From positions 930,001 through 994,000 of the forward strand of contig NZ_CP010311.1 in NCBI RefSeq assembly GCF_000827125.1: 64,000 bases of DNA, in the 5' to 3' direction. This document shows, one piece after another, positions 1 through 8,274 of the stretch (position 1 is its first letter; each line of letters begins with the position of its first letter). Source of the DNA: Geoalkalibacter subterraneus. Lineage in GTDB: Bacteria > Desulfobacterota > Desulfuromonadia > Desulfuromonadales > Geoalkalibacteraceae. The position numbers and the translations under genes were made by a program. The notes beneath the pieces were generated by a model. It saw only the letters and a list, made by a program, of their open reading frames with translations. It ran no database searches and was not told where the DNA came from.

Positions 1-360
1 GGCTTCCACCGCCAGCGTCATGCAGGCATAGCGGGGCCGGTCGTCGATCAGCACCGTGCAGGCGCCGCACTCGCCGCGTTCGCAGCCGACCTTGGTGGCT
101 GTCATCCCCATTCGGTCGCGCAGGACGTAGAGCAGCGTCCAGCGTGGCTCCACCAGCAACCGGTGCTTGCGGCCATTGATGTCCAGGGTGATGCGAACCA
201 TGTCGTCCGAGGTGATCTCCTGTGCGCCCGCCGTGGCAGGTGCGTTCACTCTCCCCGAAACAGCCACGGAGGCTGCACCGATTCCAACCGTGGTGAGGAA
301 GCCGCGTCGGTTAATGCCGGTACGATGGGGGCATGAATCCTTTTTGTCCTTATCGCACAT
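1..360 (-). CDS. Tat-exported [2Fe-2S] subunit of a molybdenum hydroxylase (3' end outside window)
   Basis: Small iron-sulfur subunit of the xanthine dehydrogenase/aldehyde oxidase/CO dehydrogenase family, which passes electrons from a molybdenum subunit. The 120 codons in the window start with a twin-arginine leader (NRRGFLTTVGIGAASVAVSG, about residues 19-38). A ferredoxin-like fold follows (MVRITLDINGRKHRLLVEP) with the plant-type cluster motif CERGECGACTVL and a further Cys. The start is the ATG at 358-360, preceded on the minus strand by GGAGGG at good spacing. Most family members are cytoplasmic, so the Tat leader points to a periplasmic enzyme (seen in isoquinoline oxidoreductase-like and PaoABC-type enzymes). 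The second cluster domain and the partner subunits lie outside the window, so the substrate cannot be named. Confidence 0.85.
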   Translation of the reverse strand, partial: MCDKDKKDSCPHRTGINRRGFLTTVGIGAASVAVSGRVNAPATAGAQEITSDDMVRITLDINGRKHRLLVEPRWTLLYVLRDRMGMTATKVGCERGECGACTVLIDDRPRYACMTLAVEA

Positions 361-384
361 GCTGCCCTCCTTCTGTTTTGCGAC

Positions 385-1002
385 TCAGCTTTTAAGCTTG
401 GCGGCGATTTCGGCCACCCGAAGTCCCTGCACCTGGGCGATAGCCAGCTCGTTTTCGCTCGGCTGACGCGAGCCGTCGCCATCCGCCAGGGTACTGGCTC
501 CGTAGGGGGTTCCGCCGGTGATTTCATCCATGTTGAGCAGGCGCTGTTCCGTGTAGGGTACGCCGACGATCACCATGCCATGATGCAGGAGCGTGGTGTG
601 GAAACTGGTGATGGTGGTCTCCTGGCCGCCATGCTGAGAGGCGGTGGAGGTGAACACGCTGCCGACCTTGTCCACCAGCGCTCCTTTAAGCCACAGCCCA
701 CTGGTCTGATCCAGAAAATTTCGCATCTGGGCACACATATTTCCGAAGCGGGTCGGCGTGCCGAAAATCAGGGCATCCGCCTCTTCCAGTTGATCTAGGG
801 TTGCGGTGGGGATATGGGCGAAAGCTTCCTTTGCCTTGAGGGCGCCGGAACTTTCAAGGACATCCTTCGGGACGAGTTCCGGAACCTGATAGAGGTTGGC
901 TTCGGCGCCCTGATAACCACGCACTCCTTTGGCCACCGCCTCTGCCATCTGGTAAACATGTCCGTACATGCTGTAAAAGATAATGTTGATCTTAACGCTC
1001 AT
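385..1002 (-). CDS. wrbA: NAD(P)H:quinone oxidoreductase WrbA (flavodoxin-like)
   Basis: Type IV NAD(P)H:quinone oxidoreductase of about 205 aa, the usual size for WrbA. It is a cytoplasmic FMN enzyme that reduces quinones by two electrons and so limits oxidative stress. Visible are the N-terminal flavin phosphate-binding segment ([18 protein letters not shown]), the [21 protein letters not shown] block and the later [13 protein letters not shown] block, all typical of WrbA. Two ATGs are possible. The one at 1002 has AAAGGAG six bases upstream, while the one at 1008 touches that ribosome-binding site, so I chose 1002. The gene follows the [2Fe-2S] subunit on the same strand with only a short gap, but nothing ties the two functionally. 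Confidence 0.93.
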   Translation of the reverse strand: MSVKINIIFYSMYGHVYQMAEAVAKGVRGYQGAEANLYQVPELVPKDVLESSGALKAKEAFAHIPTATLDQLEEADALIFGTPTRFGNMCAQMRNFLDQTSGLWLKGALVDKVGSVFTSTASQHGGQETTITSFHTTLLHHGMVIVGVPYTEQRLLNMDEITGGTPYGASTLADGDGSRQPSENELAIAQVQGLRVAEIAAKLKS

Positions 1003-1204
1003 AATCATCTCCTTTGGCTCTGCTTTATTTTGTTTCTTTTGGAAAACATAGCGTAGATGTCGTCAATGTCCACCGCCCAACAGAATTCGTCGGATGGGGA
1101 TCTGCAGGGCAGATTCCTTTTGGATGGATGCATTTCTTGCGGTAAGCTATTGTTTTTCCTTTTACCGGCGGCACCCGCCGCCTGATGACGAAACAGGTTT
1201 GTGC

Positions 1205-3103
1205 ATGTCTCTTCTGACCGTAAAAAATATTTCCCTTGCTTTCGGCGGTCCGCTGCTGTTGGACGGTGCCGAGCTGACCATCCGTGACGGCGAGCGACTC
1301 TGCCTGCTGGGACGCAACGGCGCCGGCAAAACCACTTTGATGCGCGTTCTCAATGGCGACCTGCCGCCCGACGGCGGCGACATCATGCGCCGCCAGGGTT
1401 TGCGCACCGCCCTGGTCACGCAGGATGTCCCTGCGGATCTGGAGGGGACGGTATTTCCCATCATTGCTTCCGGTCTGGGGGAGCAGGCGGCACTGCTGGA
1501 AGAATTTCACCAGGTAAGCCGATCGCTGCAGTCCTCCACCGATCCGGCACTCATGGAGCGGCTGGCGCAACTTCAGAAGCGGATCGAGGAAACAGGCGGC
1601 TGGCAGATGCAGCAGCTGGTGGAGCAGGTCATCCGCCACCTGAAGCTTGAAGGCGATGCTGCGTTTGCGCATCTGTCGGGCGGGGTTAAGCGCCGCGTCA
1701 TGCTGGGGCGTGCGCTGGTCAGCGATCCGGATCTGCTGCTGCTCGACGAGCCCACCAACCATCTCGACCTGGAGACCATCGCCTGGCTGGAGGATTTCCT
1801 GGTACGGCGCGACAAAGCGCTGATGTTCGTGACCCATGACCGTTCATTCCTGCGCCGCGTGGCGACCCGCATCGTTGAACTCGATCGCGGGCGCCTTTCC
1901 AGCTGGCAGTGCGATTACGACACTTACGTGCAGCGCCGGGAGGAGCAGCTGGAGGCGGAGGAGAAGCAGGCGGCCGAATTCGACAAGAAGCTGGTCCAGG
2001 AAGAGAAATGGATCCGCCAGGGGATCAAGGCGCGGCGCACCCGCAACATGGGGCGCGTGCGGGCGTTGCGGCAGATGCGCGAGGAGCGCCGCGCGCGCCG
2101 CGAACGTTCCGGCACCGCCGATCTGGCGGTACAGCAGGGTGAACGCAGCGGCCGGCGGGTGATCGAGGCCGAGCACATCTCCTACGCCTGGACGGGGCAG
2201 CCGATTATCCGCGATTTTTCCACGACAATCCTGCGGGGCGACAAAATAGGCATCATCGGTCCCAACGGTTCAGGCAAAACCACCCTGCTGCAGTTGCTGC
2301 TCGGGCGGCTCAAGCCCGACGAAGGGAGAGTCAAGCTCGGCACCAACCTGGAAATCGCCTACTTCGATCAGCACCGCGGCCAGCTTGATGAAGACAGGAG
2401 CGTGCAGGACAATATCGCCGAAGGCAACGACTGGGTGGAGATCAACGGCCAGCGCAAGCACGTGATCGGTTACCTGCGCGATTTTCTCTTCCCGCCGGAA
2501 CGTGCCCGTTCGCCGGTTCGCACCCTCTCCGGCGGCGAGCGCAACCGCCTGCTGCTGGCGAAGCTGTTCACGCGGCCGGCCAACCTGCTGGTGCTGGACG
2601 AACCGACCAACGATCTCGACCTGGAGACGCTGGAGTTGCTGGAAGGTCTGCTGGTGGATTTCCCCGGCACCGTGCTGCTCGTCAGCCATGACCGCGCCTT
2701 TCTCGACAACGTGGTGACCAGCACCCTGGTGCTTGAAGGCGAGGGGAGGGTCGGTGAATATGTCGGCGGCTACGAGGACTGGCAGCGGCAGCGGGCAGAA
2801 CAGATTGAAGACGAGGAGAAGAAACCGCAGGCTGCCGCCGAGAAAGTTCAGCCGCAGCGCCCCGGGCGCGACCGCCCCCGCAAGCTCGGCTTCAAGGAAA
2901 AACGCGAGCTTGAAGCCCTGCCGGCACGCATCGAAGAATTGGAGGCCGAGCAGGCGACCATTCACGAGCAGATGGCAAATCCGGATTTCTACCGCGACCA
3001 CGGCGACGAGGTTGCGCAGCTGCAACAGAGACTGGAGCAGATTGCCCGGGAATTAGAGCAGGGTTACGCGCGCTGGGAGGAGCTGGAGGCTCTGGAAGGG
3101 TAA
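1205..3103 (+). CDS. uup: ABC-F family ATPase, Uup-like
   Basis: Soluble tandem ABC ATPase of the ABC-F class. These proteins bind ribosomes or branched DNA/RNA intermediates rather than transport solutes. The first domain has Walker A GRNGAGKTT, signature LSGGVKRRV and Walker B LLLLDEPTNHLD. A basic, charged linker follows (around residues 235-310), then a second domain with GPNGSGKTT, LSGGERNRLLLAK and LLVLDEPTNDLD. The C-terminal ~100 residues are charged and coiled-coil-like (LEALPARIEELEAEQATIHEQM), the DNA-binding tail that separates Uup from EttA. No membrane segments are present. The frame is open further upstream, but the ATG at 1205 (MSLLTVKNISLAFGG) begins exactly at the ABC domain. 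Monocistronic in appearance. Confidence 0.92.
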   Translation: MSLLTVKNISLAFGGPLLLDGAELTIRDGERLCLLGRNGAGKTTLMRVLNGDLPPDGGDIMRRQGLRTALVTQDVPADLEGTVFPIIASGLGEQAALLEEFHQVSRSLQSSTDPALMERLAQLQKRIEETGGWQMQQLVEQVIRHLKLEGDAAFAHLSGGVKRRVMLGRALVSDPDLLLLDEPTNHLDLETIAWLEDFLVRRDKALMFVTHDRSFLRRVATRIVELDRGRLSSWQCDYDTYVQRREEQLEAEEKQAAEFDKKLVQEEKWIRQGIKARRTRNMGRVRALRQMREERRARRERSGTADLAVQQGERSGRRVIEAEHISYAWTGQPIIRDFSTTILRGDKIGIIGPNGSGKTTLLQLLLGRLKPDEGRVKLGTNLEIAYFDQHRGQLDEDRSVQDNIAEGNDWVEINGQRKHVIGYLRDFLFPPERARSPVRTLSGGERNRLLLAKLFTRPANLLVLDEPTNDLDLETLELLEGLLVDFPGTVLLVSHDRAFLDNVVTSTLVLEGEGRVGEYVGGYEDWQRQRAEQIEDEEKKPQAAAEKVQPQRPGRDRPRKLGFKEKRELEALPARIEELEAEQATIHEQMANPDFYRDHGDEVAQLQQRLEQIARELEQGYARWEELEALEG

Positions 3104-3144
3104 GGAAGCAATTGGATTGCGTGGGGTAGCCTCCCCCCTCTCAG

Positions 3145-3165
3145 CCTCCCCCCGCTGGGGGGAGG
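3145..3165. repeat. Perfect GC-rich hairpin downstream of uup
   Basis: CCTCCCCCC, a 3-base loop (GCT), then GGGGGGAGG: a 9-bp perfect stem between the convergent uup and methyltransferase genes. It is preceded by another C-rich run (3131-3138). No T-run follows, so it is not a classical intrinsic terminator. It may end transcription weakly or be a small dispersed repeat. Confidence 0.5.
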
Positions 3166-3195
3166 AGCTATGACCAAGAAGAGTGGGATGAGGAT

Positions 3196-4152
3196 CTAGG
3201 ACGCGGCCTTGCGGATGAGGGCCAGGAAAAATCCGTCCATCATTTCATCGGGAAGAATCCGCACCGCTTTGCACAGATCGGGATGCAGTGTTTTGCTCTT
3301 CCAGCGGGTCAGGCCGGGCTGGGTATTTTCGATGGGCAGGGTGATCTCTTTCAATTTTGCTTCATCTCCGACGCGGCGTAGCAGCCGGTCGAGGATCAGT
3401 TCGTTCTCCTCCGGCGAAAACGAGCAGGTGCAGTACAGCAGTACAGCTCCCGGCTTGAGGGAGGCCCAGGCAGAAGCGACCAGCCCTTTCTGCTTGCGGG
3501 ACATCTCCTTGACTTTGCGGGGGCTCCAGTGTGCCCAGCTGTCCGGGTCGAGCCGTGAAAAGCGGGCCTCGGACGAGCATGGCGCGTCAAGAAGGATGCG
3601 GTCGAACATCTGCGGGCACTTGCGTCCGACCGCCCGGCCGTCCATCAGAAACGTGCGGGCAATTTCCACCCCCTGCTGATCCAGGTTGGCCTTGAGCTTG
3701 AAAAAGCGCGGCTTTACCGCCTCCACCACCGACAGCCTTCCCTCATTTTTCATCAGAGCCGCGATCTGGGTCGACTTGCCTCCCGGTGCCGCCGCCAGAT
3801 CGAGAACCGTCTCCCCCGGCTGAGGATCAAGCACCCAAGGCGCCAGCATGCTCGAGAGATTCTGGATATAGAAAAGCCCCCGCTGGAAAGCCTTCGTTTC
3901 CGTCAGCGCCCGCTTGTCCTCGACGGGCAGGCTGTAAGCCCCGGACAACCAGGGAACGGGGTGGGGGAAGATGTTGTCGGATTCCAGTTCGCGCAGGAGC
4001 TGCTCCGCGGTGGTTCGCAGAGTGTTGACACGGAAGACGACCGGCTTTTCAAGGCTGAAAGAAGCGAGCGCTGCATCCTTGTGCGCCGGGGGAAGAACTT
4101 CGTTCAACAGGTTGAGAAATTCAACGGGAAGTTCCGGAAAGTGGCAGGTCAT
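3196..4152 (-). CDS. RsmB/RsmF (NOL1/NOP2/Sun) family RNA m5C methyltransferase
   Basis: SAM-dependent RNA cytosine-5 methyltransferase of 318 aa, acting on rRNA or tRNA in the cytoplasm. The SAM motif is LDLAAAPGGKSTQIAAL (about residue 117). Motif IV is DRILLDAPCSSEARF, with the Cys used for product release, and motif VI is YCTCSFSPEENE, with the catalytic Cys. The N-terminal part (FRVNTLRTTAEQLLREL) matches the family's RNA-binding lead-in. It lacks the NusB-like domain of RsmB and the C-terminal PUA-like extension of E. coli RsmF, so it is a short RsmF/NSUN6-like form and its target base cannot be read from sequence. It converges on uup. Confidence 0.88.
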   Translation of the reverse strand: MTCHFPELPVEFLNLLNEVLPPAHKDAALASFSLEKPVVFRVNTLRTTAEQLLRELESDNIFPHPVPWLSGAYSLPVEDKRALTETKAFQRGLFYIQNLSSMLAPWVLDPQPGETVLDLAAAPGGKSTQIAALMKNEGRLSVVEAVKPRFFKLKANLDQQGVEIARTFLMDGRAVGRKCPQMFDRILLDAPCSSEARFSRLDPDSWAHWSPRKVKEMSRKQKGLVASAWASLKPGAVLLYCTCSFSPEENELILDRLLRRVGDEAKLKEITLPIENTQPGLTRWKSKTLHPDLCKAVRILPDEMMDGFFLALIRKAAS

Positions 4153-4198
4153 AATCGAGTCAATTCCAAGAGGATGGTGGGGCGCGGCTTCCTTTACG

Positions 4199-4236
4199 CA
4201 AAAAAGGCCGGAACGCTCGTTTTTGCGTTCCGGCCT
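4199..4236 (-). terminator. Intrinsic terminator of the polyferredoxin gene
   Basis: A 12-bp inverted repeat (AGGCCGGAACGC at 4205-4216 and its complement at 4225-4236) with an A-run at 4200-4205. Read on the minus strand, this is a strong stem followed by a U-run just downstream of the polyferredoxin stop codon. Confidence 0.85.
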
Positions 4237-4264
4237 GTGGATATAGCATGATTCCGTCTTGCGC

Positions 4265-5269
4265 TCAAGGCCCCATCATGCGCGTCATGGGAATCAGTCG
4301 CATGTAATCCTGATATTCCAGCGAGGTTTGCCAGTGGCCAGTAAGCATGCCGAAGCCGACGCCGCCGAAAAACAGCGTCAGCACCAGCACCGCGAAACTC
4401 CATGAGGGGAGGTAGCGGCGATAGAAGGGTGGCTTCATCGACAGCGCTTCGGTCGGGCAGTTTGAAACACAGCTCAGGCAGCCGGTGCACTCGGCATTGA
4501 TGACGGTGCTTTTCTTCTCGACGTCAATGCGTGACGGACATGCGCGCGTACACTTGCTGCAGCCGATGCAGGCTTTTGGGGAGCGTCTGACCGCCATGGG
4601 GCTGCACAGACTGATGAGGCCCAGCAGAGCGCCGTAGGGGCAGAGATAGCGGCACCAGAAGTTGCGGTACAGCAGAGAAAGGCCTGTCAGAACAGCGAGC
4701 ACCACTATGGCCGTGAGCGACATGTTGGTAAAGAAGTGCAGCATCTTCACGTCGCTTATGGCCCAGTAGGGGGCTTGCAGAAAGCCGCCGATGGCCTGCG
4801 CCGGCATGTCGACCAGGATGATCTTGACGAAAAAGGCCAGCAGGGCGTACTTGAGGCCCCGCAGCACGATGTCGAGCGGGCGCCAGATATGGAAGTTGCG
4901 TCCGAATATGCGCTCACCCAGTTTCCAGCACCCTTCCGATAGCGTTCCCACCGGGCACAACCAGGAGCAGAACGACTTGCGCGCCACAAACGCCATGGCG
5001 ACAAAGGTCAGGAAAAGGACCAGCGCCGCCGGGTGCACATGATCGACGATGCCGTTTGTCACCCAGTGCTTGAGGCTGACCAGCGCGCCGATGGGAAGAA
5101 AACCCTCGACCCCTGGCGGACGCGACATGTAGGCAGTTGTCCCTCCCGATTCGAAATGGCGGACGAAAAACCAGAAACGCACGCCCAGATAGATGATCCA
5201 GGCGAAAAAGGCCCATTGGACCAGAATGCGAAAGGCGCGGGCATCACGCGGGAGCAGGGTTTGAAGCAT
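4265..5269 (-). CDS. Membrane polyferredoxin (NapH/CcoG/NosR-C type, 4x[4Fe-4S] signatures)
   Basis: Integral-membrane iron-sulfur protein of 334 aa. Proteins of this family carry electrons between the quinone pool and periplasmic or cytoplasmic partners. It has about five hydrophobic helices and two CxxxCP loops, CSWLCPVGTLSE and CRYLCPYGALLG, as in NapH and NosR. Two classical ferredoxin motifs follow, CIGCSKCTRACP and CTGCLSCVSNCP. The frame is open another 80 codons upstream, but that stretch is non-membrane and crosses an FNR-like site. The ATG at 5267-5269 (MLQTLLPRDARAFRI) has GGAG upstream and fits the family. No reductase partner lies next to it, so the electron acceptor is unknown. 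It ends in a clear terminator. Confidence 0.85.
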   Translation of the reverse strand: MLQTLLPRDARAFRILVQWAFFAWIIYLGVRFWFFVRHFESGGTTAYMSRPPGVEGFLPIGALVSLKHWVTNGIVDHVHPAALVLFLTFVAMAFVARKSFCSWLCPVGTLSEGCWKLGERIFGRNFHIWRPLDIVLRGLKYALLAFFVKIILVDMPAQAIGGFLQAPYWAISDVKMLHFFTNMSLTAIVVLAVLTGLSLLYRNFWCRYLCPYGALLGLISLCSPMAVRRSPKACIGCSKCTRACPSRIDVEKKSTVINAECTGCLSCVSNCPTEALSMKPPFYRRYLPSWSFAVLVLTLFFGGVGFGMLTGHWQTSLEYQDYMRLIPMTRMMGP

Positions 5270-5354
5270 AGAAAAATCTCCGGGAATAGCCGAGTCAGGA
5301 ATATGTGGAAAATGCAGAACGTGCCGAGTGTCGCACCTGGGCCGCCGGGTTTCT

Positions 5355-5368
5355 TTGACGTAAATCAA
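5355..5368. promoter_or_regulatory. Candidate FNR/CRP-family operator upstream of the polyferredoxin
   Basis: TTGACGTAAATCAA matches the FNR consensus TTGAT-N4-ATCAA at 9 of 10 conserved positions. It lies about 86 bp upstream of the polyferredoxin ATG, within a larger inverted repeat (CGCCGGG...CCCGGCG). Oxygen- or redox-responsive control of an Fe-S membrane protein would make sense, but the regulator is not in this window. Confidence 0.6.
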
Positions 5369-5412
5369 AAAAATCCCGGCGTGGTGATTTCTGCGTGAAT
5401 CGACAGTCTCGA

Positions 5413-5838
5413 TCAGGGTTCTTCGTCGGGGGAAACCAGTGTGAATGCGCTGCTGACCTCCGGAGGGATGCTGCATGGACGTCCGCCAGCTGCATCGACA
5501 TAAACCCACTCAGTCTGGGCGCGCGCGATCTCCTTGCCGTCGCCAGCGCGAACGAAAAGAAATTTCCGCAGGGAGCGGGAGCGCTTGAGGTTTGCCACCC
5601 AGGTGCGCACTTCGATGGTGTCGCCGGCAAAGGCCGGGGCCAGATAGGTGATCTGGTGCGAGCGCACCACCCAGCTGGCCTCCAGGCGGCGATAGGCCGC
5701 GGCATCGAGCCCCTGCGCGCTGGAGTGCATGACTGCTGCATCCTGCATCCACTGCACGTAGGAGACGTTGTTCACATGGCTGTTGGCGTCGATGGCGCTT
5801 CGCGGAACTTCGATGTCATGCTGAAAGATTGAAGGCAT
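5413..5838 (-). CDS. Hotdog-fold acyl-CoA thioesterase (4-hydroxybenzoyl-CoA thioesterase/YbgC family)
   Basis: Single hotdog-domain protein of about 141 aa that should hydrolyse an acyl-CoA thioester. The motif IDANSHVNNVSYVQWMQDAA holds the conserved Asp and His/Asn of the 4HBT family, and the later part (YLAPAFAGDTIEVRTWV, GKEIARAQTEWVYVD) forms the central strands. The Met at 5838 (MPSIFQHDIEVPRSA) begins right at the domain. An ATG at 5880 with GGGAG upstream is an alternative that adds 14 residues. Substrate is not predictable. It is transcribed toward the polyferredoxin gene, with about 140 bp including the FNR-like site between them. Confidence 0.82.
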   Translation of the reverse strand: MPSIFQHDIEVPRSAIDANSHVNNVSYVQWMQDAAVMHSSAQGLDAAAYRRLEASWVVRSHQITYLAPAFAGDTIEVRTWVANLKRSRSLRKFLFVRAGDGKEIARAQTEWVYVDAAGGRPCSIPPEVSSAFTLVSPDEEP

Positions 5839-6005
5839 GATGCGGATTGCCTTTTTAAAGGGATCGTAGCTGTTCAGCATGGAGTCGCAACTCCCATGAC
5901 AAGGGCCACTTTTCGCCCTGTGAAAAATTCTAAATTGCATATACAAGCGTTGTCAAGGGGTCGCAACTTCGCAAAGTGAACAGATACAATCGATCATTGA
6001 ATGGA

Positions 6006-6404
6006 TCAGGGGGTTGCCACGCGTTGTTTGATCATCTGCCAGGCGCCGTTTATTTTCTGGATATCAACCTGGAGATCCGCAATGCGCGCCTGGTAGTGAG
6101 AGTTGTCCAGCCATTTTCCGCTGTCGGTGAACATGGCGACCATCTGGCGGTTTCCAAAACCGGCTACGGGGCCGAGGTTGACGGGGGGCTCATTCGGTTG
6201 ATGCACATAGGCGGTCAGTGTGAAGGAATTGCTGGCGCCGAACCCCACATCGCTGACCTTGAATTCGATAAAGTCTCCGTACTCATTTTCTTCGCCGGAC
6301 AGGGTATAATCCTGTGTAAAGTAGTACCAGGCGATGGGCAGGGCGATCAGGGAAAGGATCGCGGTCAGTATAAATATCCGTCTGGTGCGAATGGCTGCGT
6401 TCAT
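6006..6404 (-). CDS. Hypothetical membrane-anchored protein
   Basis: Unrecognised 132-aa protein. Residues 9-28 form one N-terminal hydrophobic helix (IFILTAILSLIALPIAWYYF), likely an uncleaved anchor. It is followed by a polar domain rich in Gly, Asn and aromatic residues, with alternating strands that look beta-rich. The pattern suggests a periplasmic domain tethered to the inner membrane. No cysteine, metal-binding or catalytic motif stands out. It follows a gap of about 230 bp after the gene at 6637 (opposite strand) and precedes the thioesterase on the same strand. No function is assigned. Confidence 0.6.
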   Translation of the reverse strand: MNAAIRTRRIFILTAILSLIALPIAWYYFTQDYTLSGEENEYGDFIEFKVSDVGFGASNSFTLTAYVHQPNEPPVNLGPVAGFGNRQMVAMFTDSGKWLDNSHYQARIADLQVDIQKINGAWQMIKQRVATP

Positions 6405-6636
6405 TGATTTCCGTCCTGCGCAAATGTTTTTCTATCGGGGAAGAAAAAAGGAATTGAGCGAAGTCTGTGTTTCGCGGGTTTCATGACATACCATATTTCA
6501 GCCGGCGCGCCTAGCCCATAGTGTGTTTGGTCCCCGCCGATTTGATATAATCGTGATCAGGAGAATTTTTTCTTCAGCTTGGAGCGCGAACATTTATCCT
6601 TTATAGCAAGGTGGTTTGGAGCGTATAATTCACAGC

Positions 6637-7503
6637 ATGAACAGTGCGCGCCTTTTTTTCATTTTTTCCTGGTTGCTGATGGCCGGGTGGTTCTTCTCCG
6701 GGACGCTTTATGCCGAAGACGGCCTGCGTTTCGGACCGCTGCGGGGCGATGAAGCGTCCGGCAGCAGCGAGCCAACTCAAACAGCCCCTCCTCCAGAGAA
6801 CCTGGATGCGCCGTCTGCATCTCCCCCTGAGATTCCGCCCATCTCCCCCGATTTTCCGGCACGCCGGCGAATGAGCGAGCCTCAAAGTCAAACACCCACC
6901 GGGAACGGGCGCAGAACAATGCCTCCCTCACGCACCGTTTCTCCTCCAGGGTCCGGCTCGTCGTCCGGTTCTGCTCCTGCACAGGTCGCAAAACATGCCG
7001 GGGCGCTGGAGCTTGTCCGGGGAGGCCCCGTGCGGAGTTCCCTGCGGGAGGTCGCCGCGCGGTTGTGCCGTCATGTTTCGTCTTCTCCGCAACGCCCGCA
7101 CCTGGTGGTTGCCGACGGCAAGCGGCGGGTCCAGTTTATTTTTGAAAAAATCCCGGGGGGGGTAAAGCCGGATATCGTGCTGTCCGATCTGCGTCTCGAG
7201 CGATTTGCCCGCAATGCGCAGGGGCAATGGGTCCTGTCAGCGGTGGTGCACGAGGGGGCGCTGGAGGCGCGTATTTTCCTTTATACCGCCGGACAGATAC
7301 AGAGCTTCCCGGTGTGGTCGACGCCGCATCGCAATGTCGACTTCGATGGTGATGGGACGGTTGGTGAGGCGGATTGGGCGGCGTTGCACAAGAACGCGGC
7401 CTCTCTCTACGACCTTAACGGCGACGGCCGCATCACCGCGGAAGATGAAACCATTTTCGTCCTCAACTATCTTCTCGAAAATCCCTGCCACCAAATTGAT
7501 TAA
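6637..7503 (+). CDS. Exported protein with C-terminal dockerin-like EF-hand pair
   Basis: Protein of about 288 aa with a signal peptide (hydrophobic residues 5-22, cleavage near LYAED). A low-complexity Pro/Ser/Thr-rich stretch follows (about residues 35-125), then a small globular domain (RPHLVVADGKRRVQFIFEKIP...). The C-terminus has two calcium-binding repeats, VDFDGDGTVGEADWAAL and YDLNGDGRITAEDETIF, spaced as in dockerin type I domains. Dockerins bind cohesins in some systems, but in non-cellulosomal bacteria such repeats also occur on surface proteins as plain calcium-binding modules. No cohesin gene is seen here. The ATG at 6637 is preferred because the reading upstream of it begins with a TTG and lacks a good ribosome-binding site. 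Confidence 0.75.
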   Translation: MNSARLFFIFSWLLMAGWFFSGTLYAEDGLRFGPLRGDEASGSSEPTQTAPPPENLDAPSASPPEIPPISPDFPARRRMSEPQSQTPTGNGRRTMPPSRTVSPPGSGSSSGSAPAQVAKHAGALELVRGGPVRSSLREVAARLCRHVSSSPQRPHLVVADGKRRVQFIFEKIPGGVKPDIVLSDLRLERFARNAQGQWVLSAVVHEGALEARIFLYTAGQIQSFPVWSTPHRNVDFDGDGTVGEADWAALHKNAASLYDLNGDGRITAEDETIFVLNYLLENPCHQID

Positions 7504-8021
7504 TCAATTTTTGACCAATCACCTCCCCGGGCTTTGATCAGAGAGACGCTGGCCTGCAAACGCTGGCCCAGAATGCGGGTCGCTATCCGCTGTGAGGTCA
7601 GCGCCGTGCGTTCGCTGTCGACCACTTCGAGGTAACTGACCAGCCCGGCCCGGTAGCGCTTGTTGGAGAGCTGCGCCACATCAGGGCGCTTTCCCAGCAG
7701 ATGCGAGGGCAGGCCGGGGGAGGGGGCCGGCGGAGAAATATCCAGGGGAGAGGCCGGCAGTTTAAAATTACTGACCGCATCCCCTGTCAGAATAGCCAGG
7801 GCATGCTCGATCTGAGTCCTGTCCCGGTTCAGGCCTGCAACATCAGCCTCCGCGGCATCCTTCTTTTCCGCTCTTGCGGAGGGTGCTGTCAAGAAGGGAA
7901 GGGTGAGCGCCAAGGCCATGGCAAATGTCAGCAGGCCGATAAAATCGACCCGGAAGTGATGAGCGGAGCGGTGTGAATTCAACCTGCCGGTTTTACGTCT
8001 GAAAAATTTCTGTAGCGTCAT
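7500..8021 (-). pseudogene. Internally deleted NodT/TolC-family outer-membrane efflux protein
   Basis: The reading frame is open (173 codons) but the product is a patchwork of an outer-membrane factor. A signal-like N-terminus is followed by QIEHALAILTGDAVSNFKLP and a Pro-rich segment ending in LGKRPDVAQ, a hallmark of NodT proteins in mid-sequence. It then jumps straight to NKRYRAGLVSYLEVVDSERTAL, which belongs about 130 residues further on. Much of the coiled-coil first half is missing too. A family member is normally about 460-490 aa, as in the intact copy at 9283-10749. This could not form the TolC barrel. In-frame deletions from an ancestral full-length gene explain it best. Confidence 0.8.
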
Positions 8022-8218
8022 TACTGGACCTGATTAGCATCAATCTTCCGCTGGCCTTCGTTCAGGTTTTCGAGCCAAGTAAGATCAGCGGGTTTCGCAT
8101 CACCTCAATGACCACTCGCACAGGAGTTTACCCCCTGGCGGAAGATCAGTGCTAATCAAAACTCTATATCGCTCCGACCTCGCCTCCATTCAAGTCTGAA
8201 GCCGGATGGAACACAATT

Positions 8219-8249
8219 AAATATACTGTCCCCGGAATTGGGAATTCTG
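8219..8249. repeat. Possible solitary REP-like sequence
   Basis: The stretch includes TACTGTCCCCGGAATT, a motif I associate with the flanks of REP-associated tyrosine transposases in many Gram-negative genomes. Only one copy is seen in the window. The rest of the gap 8022-8274 holds only a short open stretch on the minus strand with no recognisable product. Confidence 0.3.
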
Positions 8250-8274
8250 TCGAATTTGCCGACCTGGGAAACAC

